Assembly (NCBI RefSeq): GCF_003672135.1
Contig: NC_039511.1
Location: forward strand, 8,954,464-9,018,463
Direction: 5' to 3'
Length of the DNA: 64,000 bases
Origin: Ooceraea biroi
Lineage: Eukaryota > Arthropoda > Insecta > Hymenoptera > Formicidae
The notes beneath the pieces were generated by a model. It saw only the letters and a list, made by a program, of their open reading frames with translations. It did not search any database and was not told the origin of the DNA. The position numbers were made by a program, and so were the translations under genes. Below are positions 12,300 through 24,265 of this stretch, in pieces. Position 1 is the stretch's first letter, and every line of letters starts with the position of its first letter.

Positions 12300-15200
12300 G
12301 ATGGCAAATTGCTATTACGACGCACGATATACACCGCCGCGAAAATGTATTGTAGTACGTTAGCAAATCCGAATGCTTAAGTTAAGGCACATTTAAGAGA
12401 AAGGTGAAAGAAATGAAAAAATAATCTTACTTATTGAGAATCTTCGACAGTTTAGCAGGTATTTTGTTCCATACTCCAAACATTTTAAATAAAGAGAATT
12501 TTTTGTATGTAACAGCTACAGCAGAGAATTAATGATCGCACCTATATCCATTTAGATAACGTGAACGAGATAACAGATAGCAGACCATTTTGTAAGTTAA
12601 ATTAGAATTACACTCGAATTTAGGAAAACGAGGAAAAGAGGACGAACAAACAGGAAGACACTAATAAAACAGTAAAAACAGTAGCGCGACGAGTGCGACG
12701 AGAACGGAAAGAGAACTGTCGTCGCCGGTAGGCGAGAAGCGCAATTATTTTTTAATTATTCCTCGCAACAACAATTCCGCCTCTAATTATTCCAATGGTT
12801 ATCGCTCTTAATTGTATAAATTTGCGACACACTCCGGGCATCGAAAGCGACGCCTCGACGTTTCGCTTGTTGTTGCTGTTTCACATAATCATCCAATACT
12901 ATTTTAACAATCCGATCACATCGCAAACGATGAAGCACATTTTATCTGCTTTGTGCATAATGACACCTGCTCCTTTATACATGCGCGGCGCAAGACTTAT
13001 GAAAATGTAATAACGAAATAGAACTAGCTTGATGCTTTACGATATGTACTACAGCTATCAACTATTTCACTGGAAAATGTGTCAGCTTTGTGAATGTTAT
13101 AATACAATGCTTTTGTAGAGCGAATGGAACGCGCTTTAGAGACTTTGTTTGTTACTTTCATTTTTCCATAAAGCGGTAGGAATTTCACACTGCAAAGATA
13201 CGATAATTGAAAGATTTAAGTGGCTCCTCCCGAGTCGGAGAGGAACGAAAAGAGGGCAAGTGGGGCGCGATATTCTAATTTGTCGACAGCGACGGCGATG
13301 ACGACAACGATGACAGCCGGTTCGTTACAAGCTCGACCTAAATATCTGTTTTAATTAAATTTCACCTTGATATTCGTTTCATTAGCGCAACGAGCTAATA
13401 AGGGTCAATTATTGATGCGGGTATACGTAATTTTACCGGATAAAAAAAATGAAATCTCGGCCATTCGAGCTTCGATTTCCGAATAAAATTGCCAATCGCT
13501 TGTTTCTCGCGTTCAATACTCGTCGGCGAAAGCGATAACGCATTCGCTGCAGTCCGATAATCCCAACGCGCCAAGAGGTATCATCGATGAAACGGCGAGC
13601 GATGGCGTAGCGATTAAGCTCTCTTTTCATTTTCTTTCTCGCGGAATATTTGCTAATGTGATGCAATCGCGTTTATGGCTTTCTCGCGGATTTTCTAGAA
13701 TTGGCAGATATTTTAAATTCCTACGCGTAGATCCAAAAATTATTTTTCCGCGTCAGAAATATAGGAGGATTCAGTTACATAATGAATTAAGAAATACAAG
13801 CGATCAAACGAACCGTTCAGATAAATGATGAAAGTATGCGAATTAATGTATAGTAGAGAGAATTATCCAACAATTCGTTTTTTTCTTCTATTTAATTGAA
13901 TTATTATCTATCTACATGGAAGTTAGTTAAGAATAAAATAATAATGAATAAAATTCAATTTACGAGTTACATAACTATAAAAACACGGACTGTAATTTTA
14001 ACAACTATTTCACGTAAAAGAAGCTCTTGTAGAAAATAAATTAAATACAATATATAGAGCGTATCATAACTTGGAGACTTCAGAGATGTAAAAACTGGAA
14101 ACGTTACTTTGCTTGCTGCAGCGCTCAGAAATTAGGAGAATATGTAACACTAATGGAAAAAAGCGCGAAATCCCTTGTCCCCGCGTACTTGGTCCATGTT
14201 CACGATGATCAATTTAAATTGTGTCCCACGAGTGGGCTGCCCATCTCGCTCATGCTGAAAGCTGCGTCGAGCATGGAGCCGCGAGAGCAAAGTTGGATTA
14301 ACGCGTCAGAAGGATTCATCTACGTCCGCAGCCGCCGCGTGAGACGACGAACAAAAAAAGACGGAGAAGACGGGCCTCGGCTGGGCGCTCTCGGGCGCAA
14401 ATTAGTTTGAGTGCATTTCACGAGACCGCAAAGTAGGAACCTCTAAGTAATGTAATCTCATCCGCGGTGATGTCGCCCGCCGTGTCGGTGGCGAGAAGGC
14501 GAAGCGAGGGTGCGGTGCGGTGGTAGATGCGGGTGATATAGGAACCCCGTCGTCAACGTTGCCCCAGTTTTCCCCGCGGCCGTGTCGGAATCAGAAAAGT
14601 CCCCCTCGTTGCAACTACATCGCGATTTACACGAGTCGGATATCAAACTTTTGGACATCCCCAGACAATCCCTGATCGCACATTTTTCTTAACCCTTCTT
14701 AAAATTCGATTATTTAACGATTTCGTCAAATTTGTTCCCCATGATTCCATTTTGTCTTTTTTCATTTTTCTATTCCGTGTCTCCATTTTCAGATTTGGTG
14801 AATGTAAACTTCTCTCATCCTGGACGTTTTATGTGACACAACTTCCGTACCGTATATCGCGCGCGATCCATTGAGGCTAATTCCGACTTGACCAATGCTA
14901 ATCCTGGCGTTTCTCGTTGGAGCACGAAGCATCCGATACTGATCCGTTATTTCAAGTCGTTCTCGTGAATAATAATGTTGATTTTGTCGCAGAACTTTAT
15001 AATTTGTTTCGTCGCATATGAGTGCGATAGTCGCGAGACTCATGCCGAAATTATTACATTTTTATATTTTTTATGGGAGAGAGAGAGAGAGAGAGAGAGA
15101 TTTCTACTCAATTTATCCGTTTTGTATCCTTTTTAATGCAATAATGTATATAAGAGCGCTATTGTTTTTTTCTCTTTCAGTGTATGATATAGATTTTAAT

Positions 15201-16840
15201 AAACTGCCGTGATAAAATCTAGTACGCGAATAAAACAACTAATAATGAAAAATCATTGTATGCGCTGTATAAACTGCCGAGAATCAGCGAACGATGAGAA
15301 ATGTACAGTGTCTCTCTAATGTAATTCCTACAGTATGCAAAGCATATTGGCCGATAAATTAATCAGTCATAGTCGAAATTGCAGACGCGTGTGGATGCAA
15401 AATTATGTTTAGTACGTGTTCCTGGCGAAGAGCTTACTATTAATAATCAAATCATGATATGTGTCGTGACCAGCCGATCAGTCTGACCTGCTCTCCGATT
15501 AGATGCGGAAATTCCCGTACTATTAGTCGGAGGTTGCGGTCCGCTTATGCCATCGTTCAATTAGCGTTTCTTCTGACAGAGTAATTGATGATTCCAATCG
15601 AAAAACTCGTTTATTTCTCGAAATTCGATTACGTCCGAGGTACAGAGAGTTCGTCGAGGAAACGTACGGGACGGATCGATGGTCAAGGTTCAAGTAGCTG
15701 GCCAATTTAGGAATCTCGAGTGTACGTATCTCGAGTTGCATGTTCAATAGCCCTTCAGCCCTTGAAGGTTTTCACAAAATGTTGCGAACCGACAAAGCTT
15801 CTTAGACCCATAGGCTCTTTAGAATCGTTTGGTAGTGAATCGTTGCTCGTACTCGACATGCTTTAAGATACGAGTATAGTATTCAAGCATGGAGGAATAA
15901 GACATTCATTACGCTCGCTAATGGGATGCGTTACGGAAAAAGCGTAATGAGAAGAAGATCAGCTTGATGAAACTACTGCGATGTAATTATGCTAAGCATA
16001 GTGAACTTTTCCAACCGCAGTAAAATTAGATTGATAAAGTCAGGAATATTTTCGACAGAATATTTAGTCGTTTCTCTCTTAACAATCATCTATACGAGTG
16101 GACATAATTTTTTTGTTTGCAAAAAAGTGAGCGAGCAAATAATTCTCACTCTGCTCGATAAAGAACTCTGTTCTGTGAATAATAAAATATTTAAAAACAA
16201 TTCTGATGCTCATACAATAACAAATAGGTAAAAAATTACATATTTTGCAGGGTAGATGTGTTATCTTTCGTATTCCCCCATTATCTTTCATAAATCATCT
16301 ATTTTCTAATGGAAGTGATCATAAAGATTCGGTTCAGTGCGAGATTAATGAGACATTCCGCCAGTAAATTAGTATCGATATACCCGGACGGTCGATGCGA
16401 GGCACGATTGTTAGTTTAGGAAATAACCCGATAATGGGGCAAATCAAAAGCAGACAATTTATGCTTGGTCGATAAATGCCCTAGGTGTTCGCAGCTGTGG
16501 CTGATCACTATGTCAATACGTGCAAGGACACTGTTATTACACAGTAGATCGAGCTGCCGGGGGTAACTCGATAGTATTATGATACATATACATTAATGTG
16601 ACATAGTGTGCTAATTCTGACACGGTACAATTACTCGTTCAGCCGATTCTTCACCCATCGTGCACCTGGTTGCAACACGTCACCACGAATGGCAAAAACT
16701 TTATCGTCCTAGCTGATGAAATACTTGACTCGCTGCAATGCGAAGTTCTCCCGTTCGCCATCCCGGGATTGATCGTCGGAACGATTACTGGTCGTTTCGA
16801 ATTATGCGAGATAATTTTCTGAAACTCACTCTTCGGATCG
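12300..16840. other. AT-rich non-coding stretch
   Basis: This is largely AT-rich sequence (notably 12340-12620, 13680-14150, 15040-15420 and 15960-16320) with a GA microsatellite at 15077-15100. No frame longer than 85 codons is present and no transposon ends were found. It looks like intergenic or intronic DNA. Confidence 0.6.
15077..15100. repeat. GA dinucleotide microsatellite
   Basis: This is a perfect GA run of about 12 units in AT-rich sequence. Confidence 0.95.
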
Positions 16841-16900
16841 ATGCCGGGGATGTAGCGTGAACGCTAGCTTCAGGATGGAGTGCGGGATCCTACAACGAGA

Positions 16901-17260
16901 ATGAGTGGCAGGCAGAACGAAGGCGACCACTTCCTCTTTCGTCTGTCCTCTCTACGACGGGGAAGAGCAAGAGAAATCAGTAGTCACAGAATAACTTCCG
17001 AGTTGACCGACTTGAGATCGATCGACTTCGTTCCGCCTCAAGGGGTTAGGGCAAAGGTTATTGGACATCCCGTACGTGCACCATCAACCGGGGAGCATAC
17101 CGACGTAAGGGAGGAGGGCAACGAGCGGACTCTGCTAGAGCTGCTGCTGCGTGAGATACAAGGGGTTGTATATCAAGGAGCCACGCCTAGCACGAGAACC
17201 ACTTCCGGTCTAGACACGCGAGCCCTGCTTGCCTGTCTGCCAGCCGAGCCCCAGCCTTGA
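16901..17260 (+). CDS. weak candidate small open reading frame, unknown product
   Basis: The frame has 119 codons from ATG 16901 to TGA. It is not low in complexity and has a mixed composition, with an acidic, Leu-rich stretch (ERTLLELLLREIQGVVYQG) that could form a helix. I see no signal peptide, membrane segment or known domain, and no clear splice sites. It stands between an AT-rich region and a C-rich patch (17296-17345). GC-rich sequence with few stops can give such a frame by chance, so this is listed only as a candidate. Confidence 0.15.
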   Translation: MSGRQNEGDHFLFRLSSLRRGRAREISSHRITSELTDLRSIDFVPPQGVRAKVIGHPVRAPSTGEHTDVREEGNERTLLELLLREIQGVVYQGATPSTRTTSGLDTRALLACLPAEPQP

Positions 17261-17299
17261 GCATGGGATCGGTTCCCTAAATACGACGGCATTTACAAC

Positions 17300-18926
17300 C
17301 TCTACCTACCGCCCTCCCTCAACTGCCGCCCACCCCCTGCAGTCCATCCGTCCGTCTGTCCCGTCATCGCATTGAGACTGTCCTGAATCAGATTCTACGA
17401 TCGTGACTGAAATCCAATCCGAGATGATACGTTTTACGCGAGTTCGCCGGAATTGAAAGTCTCGGCCTGCCTTTATCAAGATACCTTCCCTTCTAAAGAA
17501 AACCACGTGGCAGTGCAGCAGCGTTTTCCTCCAACTGCGAAGCAACTTTTTCCCGGAGAAAATTTTAATCCAGCTATATAGCTCGCCCACGATTTTATGA
17601 ATAACGATACGACTCTACAGTATCTCGACTCTGACTAAGCTCAAGATAAAAGCGATAAGTTAAAGCCGATTTGAAATTAATTAAGAGAAGTAAGATTTTA
17701 TTATCCGGTCAACCCAGAACGTTTTTTTCTTTTTTTGCAACGAAAGTGTAAAGCTTCGATGATCTGTGCGCCGAATTCTTTTATTATGGATTGTGCTTTC
17801 CAAATAGTCGACGCGGCAATCCTGGAGCCGACGAGACGAAATAAAAGCACCGTCTTACGGCGCGCTACCGTGGCTTAATAAAAATCTCCTGACGCGAATA
17901 CGCGTCGCGTGTATTTGCGGAAGCGACTACGTTCGCACTACACGCGCGTACTTGCCTGCGTCGCTACGCCATGTTTACGACAAAATCGCTCTAATTCACG
18001 TCATAACCGGGATCGTAAAGCGCGCCTTTACTGCCGCGGTCTTGCCGCGGCGGTTTGACGTTTCGCACGAACAACGGCGTTGCATCATAAAGCGATAGGT
18101 TACCGTTGCGTATCGCAGGGTGCGTTTCACCTGCTTCGCCACCTCGCTGCCCGCCCGAGGCGCGATCAATTAATCGTCATCATCGTTGAAGCGGAGTCTT
18201 GCGAGCTGAGATACGGCCGCGCGCTGCGGGGTGTCCGGCGTCCCGCCGGGCACGCAAACGCCACCGCGGTGTCCGAAGAGGACAATGCCAAGAGCGATCA
18301 AACGGTATTAAACGTCTCCACGTAGATAAGAAATCACGTCACAGATAATTGAGCCCTTCGTACCTGCATTTGTGTACGCGGAAACAATTCCGAATGCTAC
18401 GTCTTTCTTCACTGTTTTTTCGTTCTCATTCATTTTACTCTTTTAACGTTTCCCGTGTGGATCCCTGGTTCCCCTATCATATAAAGAAATGGGATCGCGT
18501 ATGACAATTTTGTTGACATTATGCAATAAATAAAATCACAATCAAGCGCAAACGTATATTGAATATTTTTGTAAACAGTTTCTCTCTTTCTCACGCTCTG
18601 ATAAACTCAAAACAACTGATTTATAAAGAAATAACATGGAGTTGATGTTATCACAACAACGAAAATTGGTCCGAAACTGGTTTGCATCGAAACCAATACC
18701 GGTCGAGCACGAAGGGGTTAAATGAACAGTCACGAAATTTCGCGATGAAGAGCGCGTGACATTTTCTGCATAGTAAAAATAGAACTCCTCAATCGAAGGG
18801 GGGAAAAATAAACAGCGCCACGTATATTCGATTAAAAGTGAATTAAAAATAGCCGCACGGAGCCGCGCGTAAAAATATTCTTAAACACCGCGCGCTCCGC
18901 AAGAACGTAGGGGTGCGTTTGACCGC
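17300..18926. other. non-coding stretch
   Basis: This is mixed CpG-rich and AT-rich sequence. I see no gene, tRNA or repeat beyond short low-complexity runs. Confidence 0.6.
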
Positions 18927-18930
18927 TTAA

Positions 18931-19201
18931 CCCTCCGGTAACCCTCGCAATAGCCAATAGATACACGTAAGATACTAATACTTCAATTCATTTTTTCCTA
19001 ATACAATTGTTTATTCACATCCTAAGACTTGTCAATTTGTTCTTCACTATTTTTTTATACTTTAGTGTCCGGTCTATTAGCCAAGTACTAATGTAAGTAA
19101 AAAATATTTCGAGAAGCAGGGGAAAATAAAGGGAAAATTAGTATAACTGTGAGAGACAGTGCGACCATTCATGGGAGAAAAATATTGCGACTACCGAAGG
19201 G
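18931..19201. mobile_element. piggyBac-like MITE flanked by TTAA
   Basis: A 271-bp AT-rich segment is flanked on both sides by TTAA (18927-18930 and 19202-19205), the target duplication of piggyBac-type transposons. The left end reads CCCTCCGGTAACCCTCGCAA; the right end, read inward on the other strand, starts CCCTTCGGTAGTCGCAA. The imperfect inverted repeat covers about 25 bp. Ends beginning with CCCT are typical of piggyBac elements. There is no coding capacity, so it is a non-autonomous copy that would have depended on a transposase elsewhere. The family is inferred from ends and target site only. Confidence 0.75.
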
Positions 19202-19205
19202 TTAA

Positions 19206-20197
19206 CTTCCGCGTGAAATGGTTAATTTTCCAGGCTGGTCAATGGACCGGCAAAATGATACGCGAGCGAATCTTGAACTAATAAAAATGTCGATGGGCTC
19301 TGCGCGAAATTCCAGTCGAAATTAAATTTCAGCCAAGTCAACAAAACTTTTCTCATCTCTGCTCTGAGTGCATTTCCCTCGTTCTACTCGCTTTTTAACA
19401 CGTCGTTGTCCCTCCCCCCTCTCACTGTTCCTTTATCTCTTCTTCTATTTCTCTCTCTCTCTCTTTTCCTCTCTCCCAGACCTCCCTTTGACGCAAATGG
19501 GGAAAAGTACTTTGCACAAAACAGTAAATCGTGCTTCCAGCGTTTCGCGAGCGGAATAACTTTGCGATACCGTAATATGCGCGACGTCACTAAAGTTCTG
19601 TGCATAAAATACTCGATCTATTTATTTCCGTCAGAAGTAAAATAATCGTTCTGCTTCCGGGCTGCACGCAGAACGAAGGCTCCATGAGCACGTGCGCGTT
19701 CTCTTCTATTCTTTTTCAGTTTTCGCAAATTAATTTCTTCCGCGCGCTAAACGCTCCGTTATAAAATATTTATTTCGCGGAGAACGCGTGGACGCGCGTT
19801 GCTATTGTATTTTTCTACGAAAGCGACTATAATGTTGTTATGCTGGTAAATGGTCGCTGTCATGTAGACGTCCTGCTAAAAAAATTGATGCAAATGCGCG
19901 TTGATGGAACACGATAGAATTGTCTTTCACGTTCTCGGCTTAGTATCTTGACAAATCTGGTTACTCACCGCGTCACGGCAGCGTCAAAATGCATCTTCGG
20001 CAGTGTTCGATACTTTACTCACCTGAAAGCATACAAGAGAGAAATTCGTATTTATTTTAAAGTGATAAAAAACAGATATCAAATAAATTGAACGCGAGAA
20101 TAAGTTGATGACGTGTGACATATAACAAATTTGAAGCATCATACAATAAACGTGATTTCGAAATATTTGGAGAGAGTATATATACAGACATATATAT
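19206..20197. other. non-coding stretch between two MITEs
   Basis: It contains a CT-rich run near 19403-19480 and otherwise mixed sequence with no gene recognised. Confidence 0.6.
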
Positions 20198-20402
20198 ACA
20201 GGGTCCTAGACCTATCTATAGGTCCATATAACCCGTTAATGATAGATAGATTCCTGAGTTCATGAGAAATGAAAATCCTAATACCAAAATGTCGAAGCTG
20301 CTATAGATTTTAAATGAGAAAGATTTCAAATTCACCAATAAACTTGTCAAAATTTCATGCCCTCAGAAATCTATGATTAACGGATTATTCGGGACACCCT
20401 AC
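20198..20402. mobile_element. short MITE with imperfect terminal inverted repeats
   Basis: The left end starts ACAGGGTCCTAG and the right end closes CGGGACACCCTAC. Read inward from the right, the sequence is AGGGTGTCCCGAATAATC, then CCGTTAATCATAGAT, then TTCTGAGGGCATGA. The left arm matches it as CCCGTTAATGATAGAT, then TTCCTGAGTTCATGA. The arms therefore pair over about 65 bp with gaps. The flanks are TA-rich (TATATA and CATATA), so a TA target duplication is likely but cannot be fixed. There is no coding sequence. Comparable insect elements ending in ACAGGGTGTCCC are small and non-autonomous. Confidence 0.65.
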
Positions 20403-22870
20403 ATATAAATACAAAATTAATAGTGAGTCAAATGTTTATTCTTTATTCTTCTTAATATATTAAACGAGAGCAAGAATACGAATCGCGGACTCTATTCCAG
20501 TTGAGAATTCCAAAAGTAATATTATCGCCGAGGGTTGCGCAACCTCCTGAACGAAAGGCGGATTCCCAAAGGGAAACAAGTGTCGCGAAAAAAGTGACGA
20601 AGGTACGCCAGTTCGGAATCGTACATTGATAATATCGAGGCGCAAAGTGATGCGGGGGATTCATGAAAACCATAGCAAGGGTAAAATGAGGGGAGTTGTA
20701 AGTGCACCATTCACAACTGACACACCCCTCGCTCTGAACGAGCAACTTTTTATGTAGATTAATGTCTCTTTTTATTCGAAAATGGTTATTTTTTTCTACC
20801 TTCCATAACTTGACGAATTCAGATGTTATGTTCAATAATCCTAAATGCTCATATATTATGCATTCCACGTGTCCTATTTTTAATTAAATACGGAATGTTT
20901 GCGATCACGTGCTGCGAGCAGCAGTATCTCATTTCATCTCTTAATTATTCGAAAACAGGGAAACAAAGCGCACATGAATGTCCATTTTATTGCCACGAAA
21001 ACAAGAATAAAAGTAAGAAGAAGAATAAAGTATATCACGCATGCGTTTATTCGTATATACACATTTCCATAAAAAAGAAAAAGAGATATATATATATACG
21101 TCATCGAGATGTTTCCTAATAACGCCAATCCTGCGTGATAACACCATTCCTAACACGTTTTCGCGAGAAGCGTCAATCGGCGAAGCTAATTATATTTGAG
21201 CAGCCGCCTCTCAAGAGAACGGTGCTATCGCTGAGATGAGAAATATTCCCGGGATCGTGTTCGCGGCCACGAAAGACGGAGAATACTTCCATCAGGATGC
21301 GTTTCCCTTCAGGCGCGGCTATATATCGCCGCGAAATCAGCACACAGGTCGAGCGGAGGTGATCGAACGCGAGGTGATTGCCTCGGCATATCGATGAGGG
21401 GTGGAGGACTGCGCCGAGGAAGTCGGAGGGCGAGAACTTTTCGCGGGATGATATTTGTGGGAAAGGAGGTCGGTTGGCTGGCTGGTTGGCGAGAAATGGC
21501 CGCGAGCGCCGGCTTCTGCCGCGCAACAATATGTAAATGCGGGGGTGTATCGTGCAAGCCGTATTCGAGGCGCAGACGAGCACGTTCTTACCCTCGCACG
21601 CGCGCGCAAAACTCTTGCGAAGATCGGCGCGAATCCGTTTGAAGACTCGTGAATACAAGCGAGACTATTTGAATACGCGGCGCGTTTCTCCCTTATCTCT
21701 CGCCGGGAAAGTGATAGTTCCGGAAGTGATAAACGGAATTATTTTTCACCGTCGATGCACACCGGTGAATTCCCGTCCTCGCGGGCGTTTCCCGATGATC
21801 CTGCCGCGGACCATCACCGCTACATTGCGCGAACGCGAGACGGATGGATGAATTTCCTTATCCGGCAATGAATCCCCTGGGTGCGTCAATTTCGAGGATG
21901 CAATTTAAATAAGTCACGAAAAAGCACAGTGTTCATGTACGTGTATGCGCGCGCGCATGTTAACTCTTGCCCACTACGATCAAATAAATCCGATAAGAGT
22001 GTTATTCCGTAAAACATTTATATCTCTTTTATTTAAAAAAAACAACTTGCGAGTGTGCCGTGTGAAATTTATTCGCTGCTGTCGGACGATTGCTTTCGAT
22101 GGTCATCGCGCGTTTATTTTGTTTGTGTTGCGCGACGCGGTACGTGGAGTGAATGATGAAATAGAATGACGACTGTGTCGTCCATGTAACAGCAATTACA
22201 CATTAATTGAATCGCGAAAAATATCTGCTCGGGAAAATAAACTTGGACTCGCGCGCGCGCGTGCGCAAAATGCCATTTGCAAATAAGCCGGAGTAGTTGG
22301 AGGATTACAGCGCAGGGCGTCGAGTTTTTAATTAATTTTTGTAATTCGTTATAATTGTACGGGATATAATTTATCAGCAGCAATTTATCGTTATTGATTA
22401 ACGCGGCCGCTCAAATGCGCATATGGACGCTGGTCCGTGCGACTTGGCGATCGCAATTTCACGTAATTACATAACCGGCGGCAATGACGTGATGTGCGTA
22501 CATAAATGAGCGCATGGACACCCAATATTTTCGGATTCCCGTCCGTCCCGATCCGCAAAACAGATTCTTGAAATTAATCGGCTACCGGCGATGTCGAGAC
22601 TCCTTATTCACGCGCGCGATACGGATCGATTCCGCTCGAAACGATCAGAAACTCCCCCGTCCCAGCCATGATCGTCTTACATGCTTCGCCGGATGCAGTT
22701 CGCGAGAACGACGTATCTGGCAAAGCGAACGTTCGCTCGTTCACTCGCTTCGCGTACCTATCGGATACCTGGTCGCACGACGCTGCACCAGCAGAAATTC
22801 CATGACGTCGGCAAATATTGACTCGCTGGAGAGATCCGACAGGCGCACGAATCAAGTCCACAGGGGTAAA
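20403..22870. other. non-coding stretch
   Basis: The 138-codon minus frame at 20452-20868 has a fairly natural composition (Trp, Cys and Phe rich) but no domain I recognise. It could be a decayed gene or transposon fragment. A short TA run lies near 21087-21099 and alternating GCGC words near 22251-22264. Nothing else was found. Confidence 0.45.
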
Positions 22871-22872
22871 TT

Positions 22873-23079
22873 ATGTATTCTAGTGCTGTGTCAATACCTT
22901 ACTATGAATTGCGTAATGATACGCGCGTGTACATCCGACAGAGAGGCACAGAGATAGCGATAGAAGCTTATATTGGAGGATACGTTTTAGTAGCATCAAA
23001 ATTTGATCGACCGATCGATTCCCAAGCCCATGCTGGACCGACTTTTCGGCCCGAGATCCAGAGTCGCAACGATATTTAA
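22873..23079 (+). CDS. weak candidate small open reading frame, unknown product
   Basis: This is a 68-codon ATG-started frame with a balanced composition (for example VYIRQRGTEIAIEAYIGGYV) and no low complexity. It has no signal peptide or known domain, and no clear splice sites or upstream leader. It is short enough to be chance. Confidence 0.12.
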   Translation: MYSSAVSIPYYELRNDTRVYIRQRGTEIAIEAYIGGYVLVASKFDRPIDSQAHAGPTFRPEIQSRNDI

Positions 23080-23603
23080 CGTTCATCACCTTGAAACATG
23101 AAAGGTTCATACAATGAAGATTAATTTCCATGAATCTCGTCGTTAAATCTGACACTTTGATGACGGAACGTATTGTGCGGCGTACGACAGGTGTCACAAG
23201 TCTCACGCATCGTTGGAGATATTTGCCGCGCGGTACGCGGTGTAACGTAGGTGCATTTAATTGCGGTAAATTAATGAGCGTGCCGTCCGGACGGGCAGCA
23301 TCGGTGGTGCACGATCGAATCGAGAAAAATGACAACGCGTCGATAAATGCGATCGGATCGACCGCAAATCCGCAATACCCGCGAGGCTTTCAAAAACTCC
23401 TGGTGATTTACATTCCGCGGTGATTTCGTCTCTTTTTCTCTTTTAGCCTTGCTCGTCGCTCCCTCTTTGCCTTTTTCGCTCTGTTTGATGCGATAGATCA
23501 ACCAAGATAAATGCGGCAGACCGCTGTGTCGGAACAGCGACACCGGAGATGCACCTCTCTCCGACGAATAGTACACGCGCGAGATTTTCAGAATTGTCAG
23601 GAA

Positions 23604-23624
23604 TAGAGAGAGAGAGAGAGAGAG
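23604..23624. repeat. GA dinucleotide microsatellite
   Basis: This is a perfect AG repeat of about ten units. Confidence 0.9.
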
Positions 23625-24215
23625 AAATGAGCGAGCGAGCAAAAGGGAGGTAAGGCGGATCGATACGTGATCGGCTTTTCTTGTTTATCGAAGGCAAAAT
23701 CGATGACGGTAGCACAATGTCGGGAAGCGGAAGACCGGTTCCACCCTTCAACCTTTCTCACCATGATTCGTTGGATCTCGCGAAACTCGCGTTTTACGCG
23801 TGTTGCCCACGTGCTGCCTACAAGTATCCGGTCTGATCACCGGAAACGAACCACACAATGGAGCCAGTCATGAATCAGACTCGTAAAAACGCGCGGGTGA
23901 GCATTCTTCTCAGAGGAATCTCCGCGATTTACGTTCATCGGATTTATATTCACTTTCAAATTCCTGCGATTGTATTTTTAACGAAGAGCACAAGCTGCGT
24001 TTAACTGATTTGTGAGAATGTACGACTGTTGTATTGTTGAATGTATGTTAATATGTTAAATTTATAATGTCGTGTGTGCTAAAAGTATTTGTGCGTAGCA
24101 AAGCGAGTCGCGCATTCGTTACACGGGGTGGCGTACAATTTCACGAGATAATATCAACGCAACATGGCGATGCAAATACGAAACTGCGACAGTATAATAT
24201 ATACCATAGATAGAT

Positions 24216-24265
24216 ATTAGTGCGCGTATATGTGTACGACATTAGTGCGCGAATGTGTGTACGCA
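24216..24265. repeat. tandem duplication of a 25-bp unit
   Basis: Two consecutive 25-bp units both start ATTAGTGCGCG and contain TGTGTACG. They differ at a few positions and sit directly head to tail. Confidence 0.8.
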
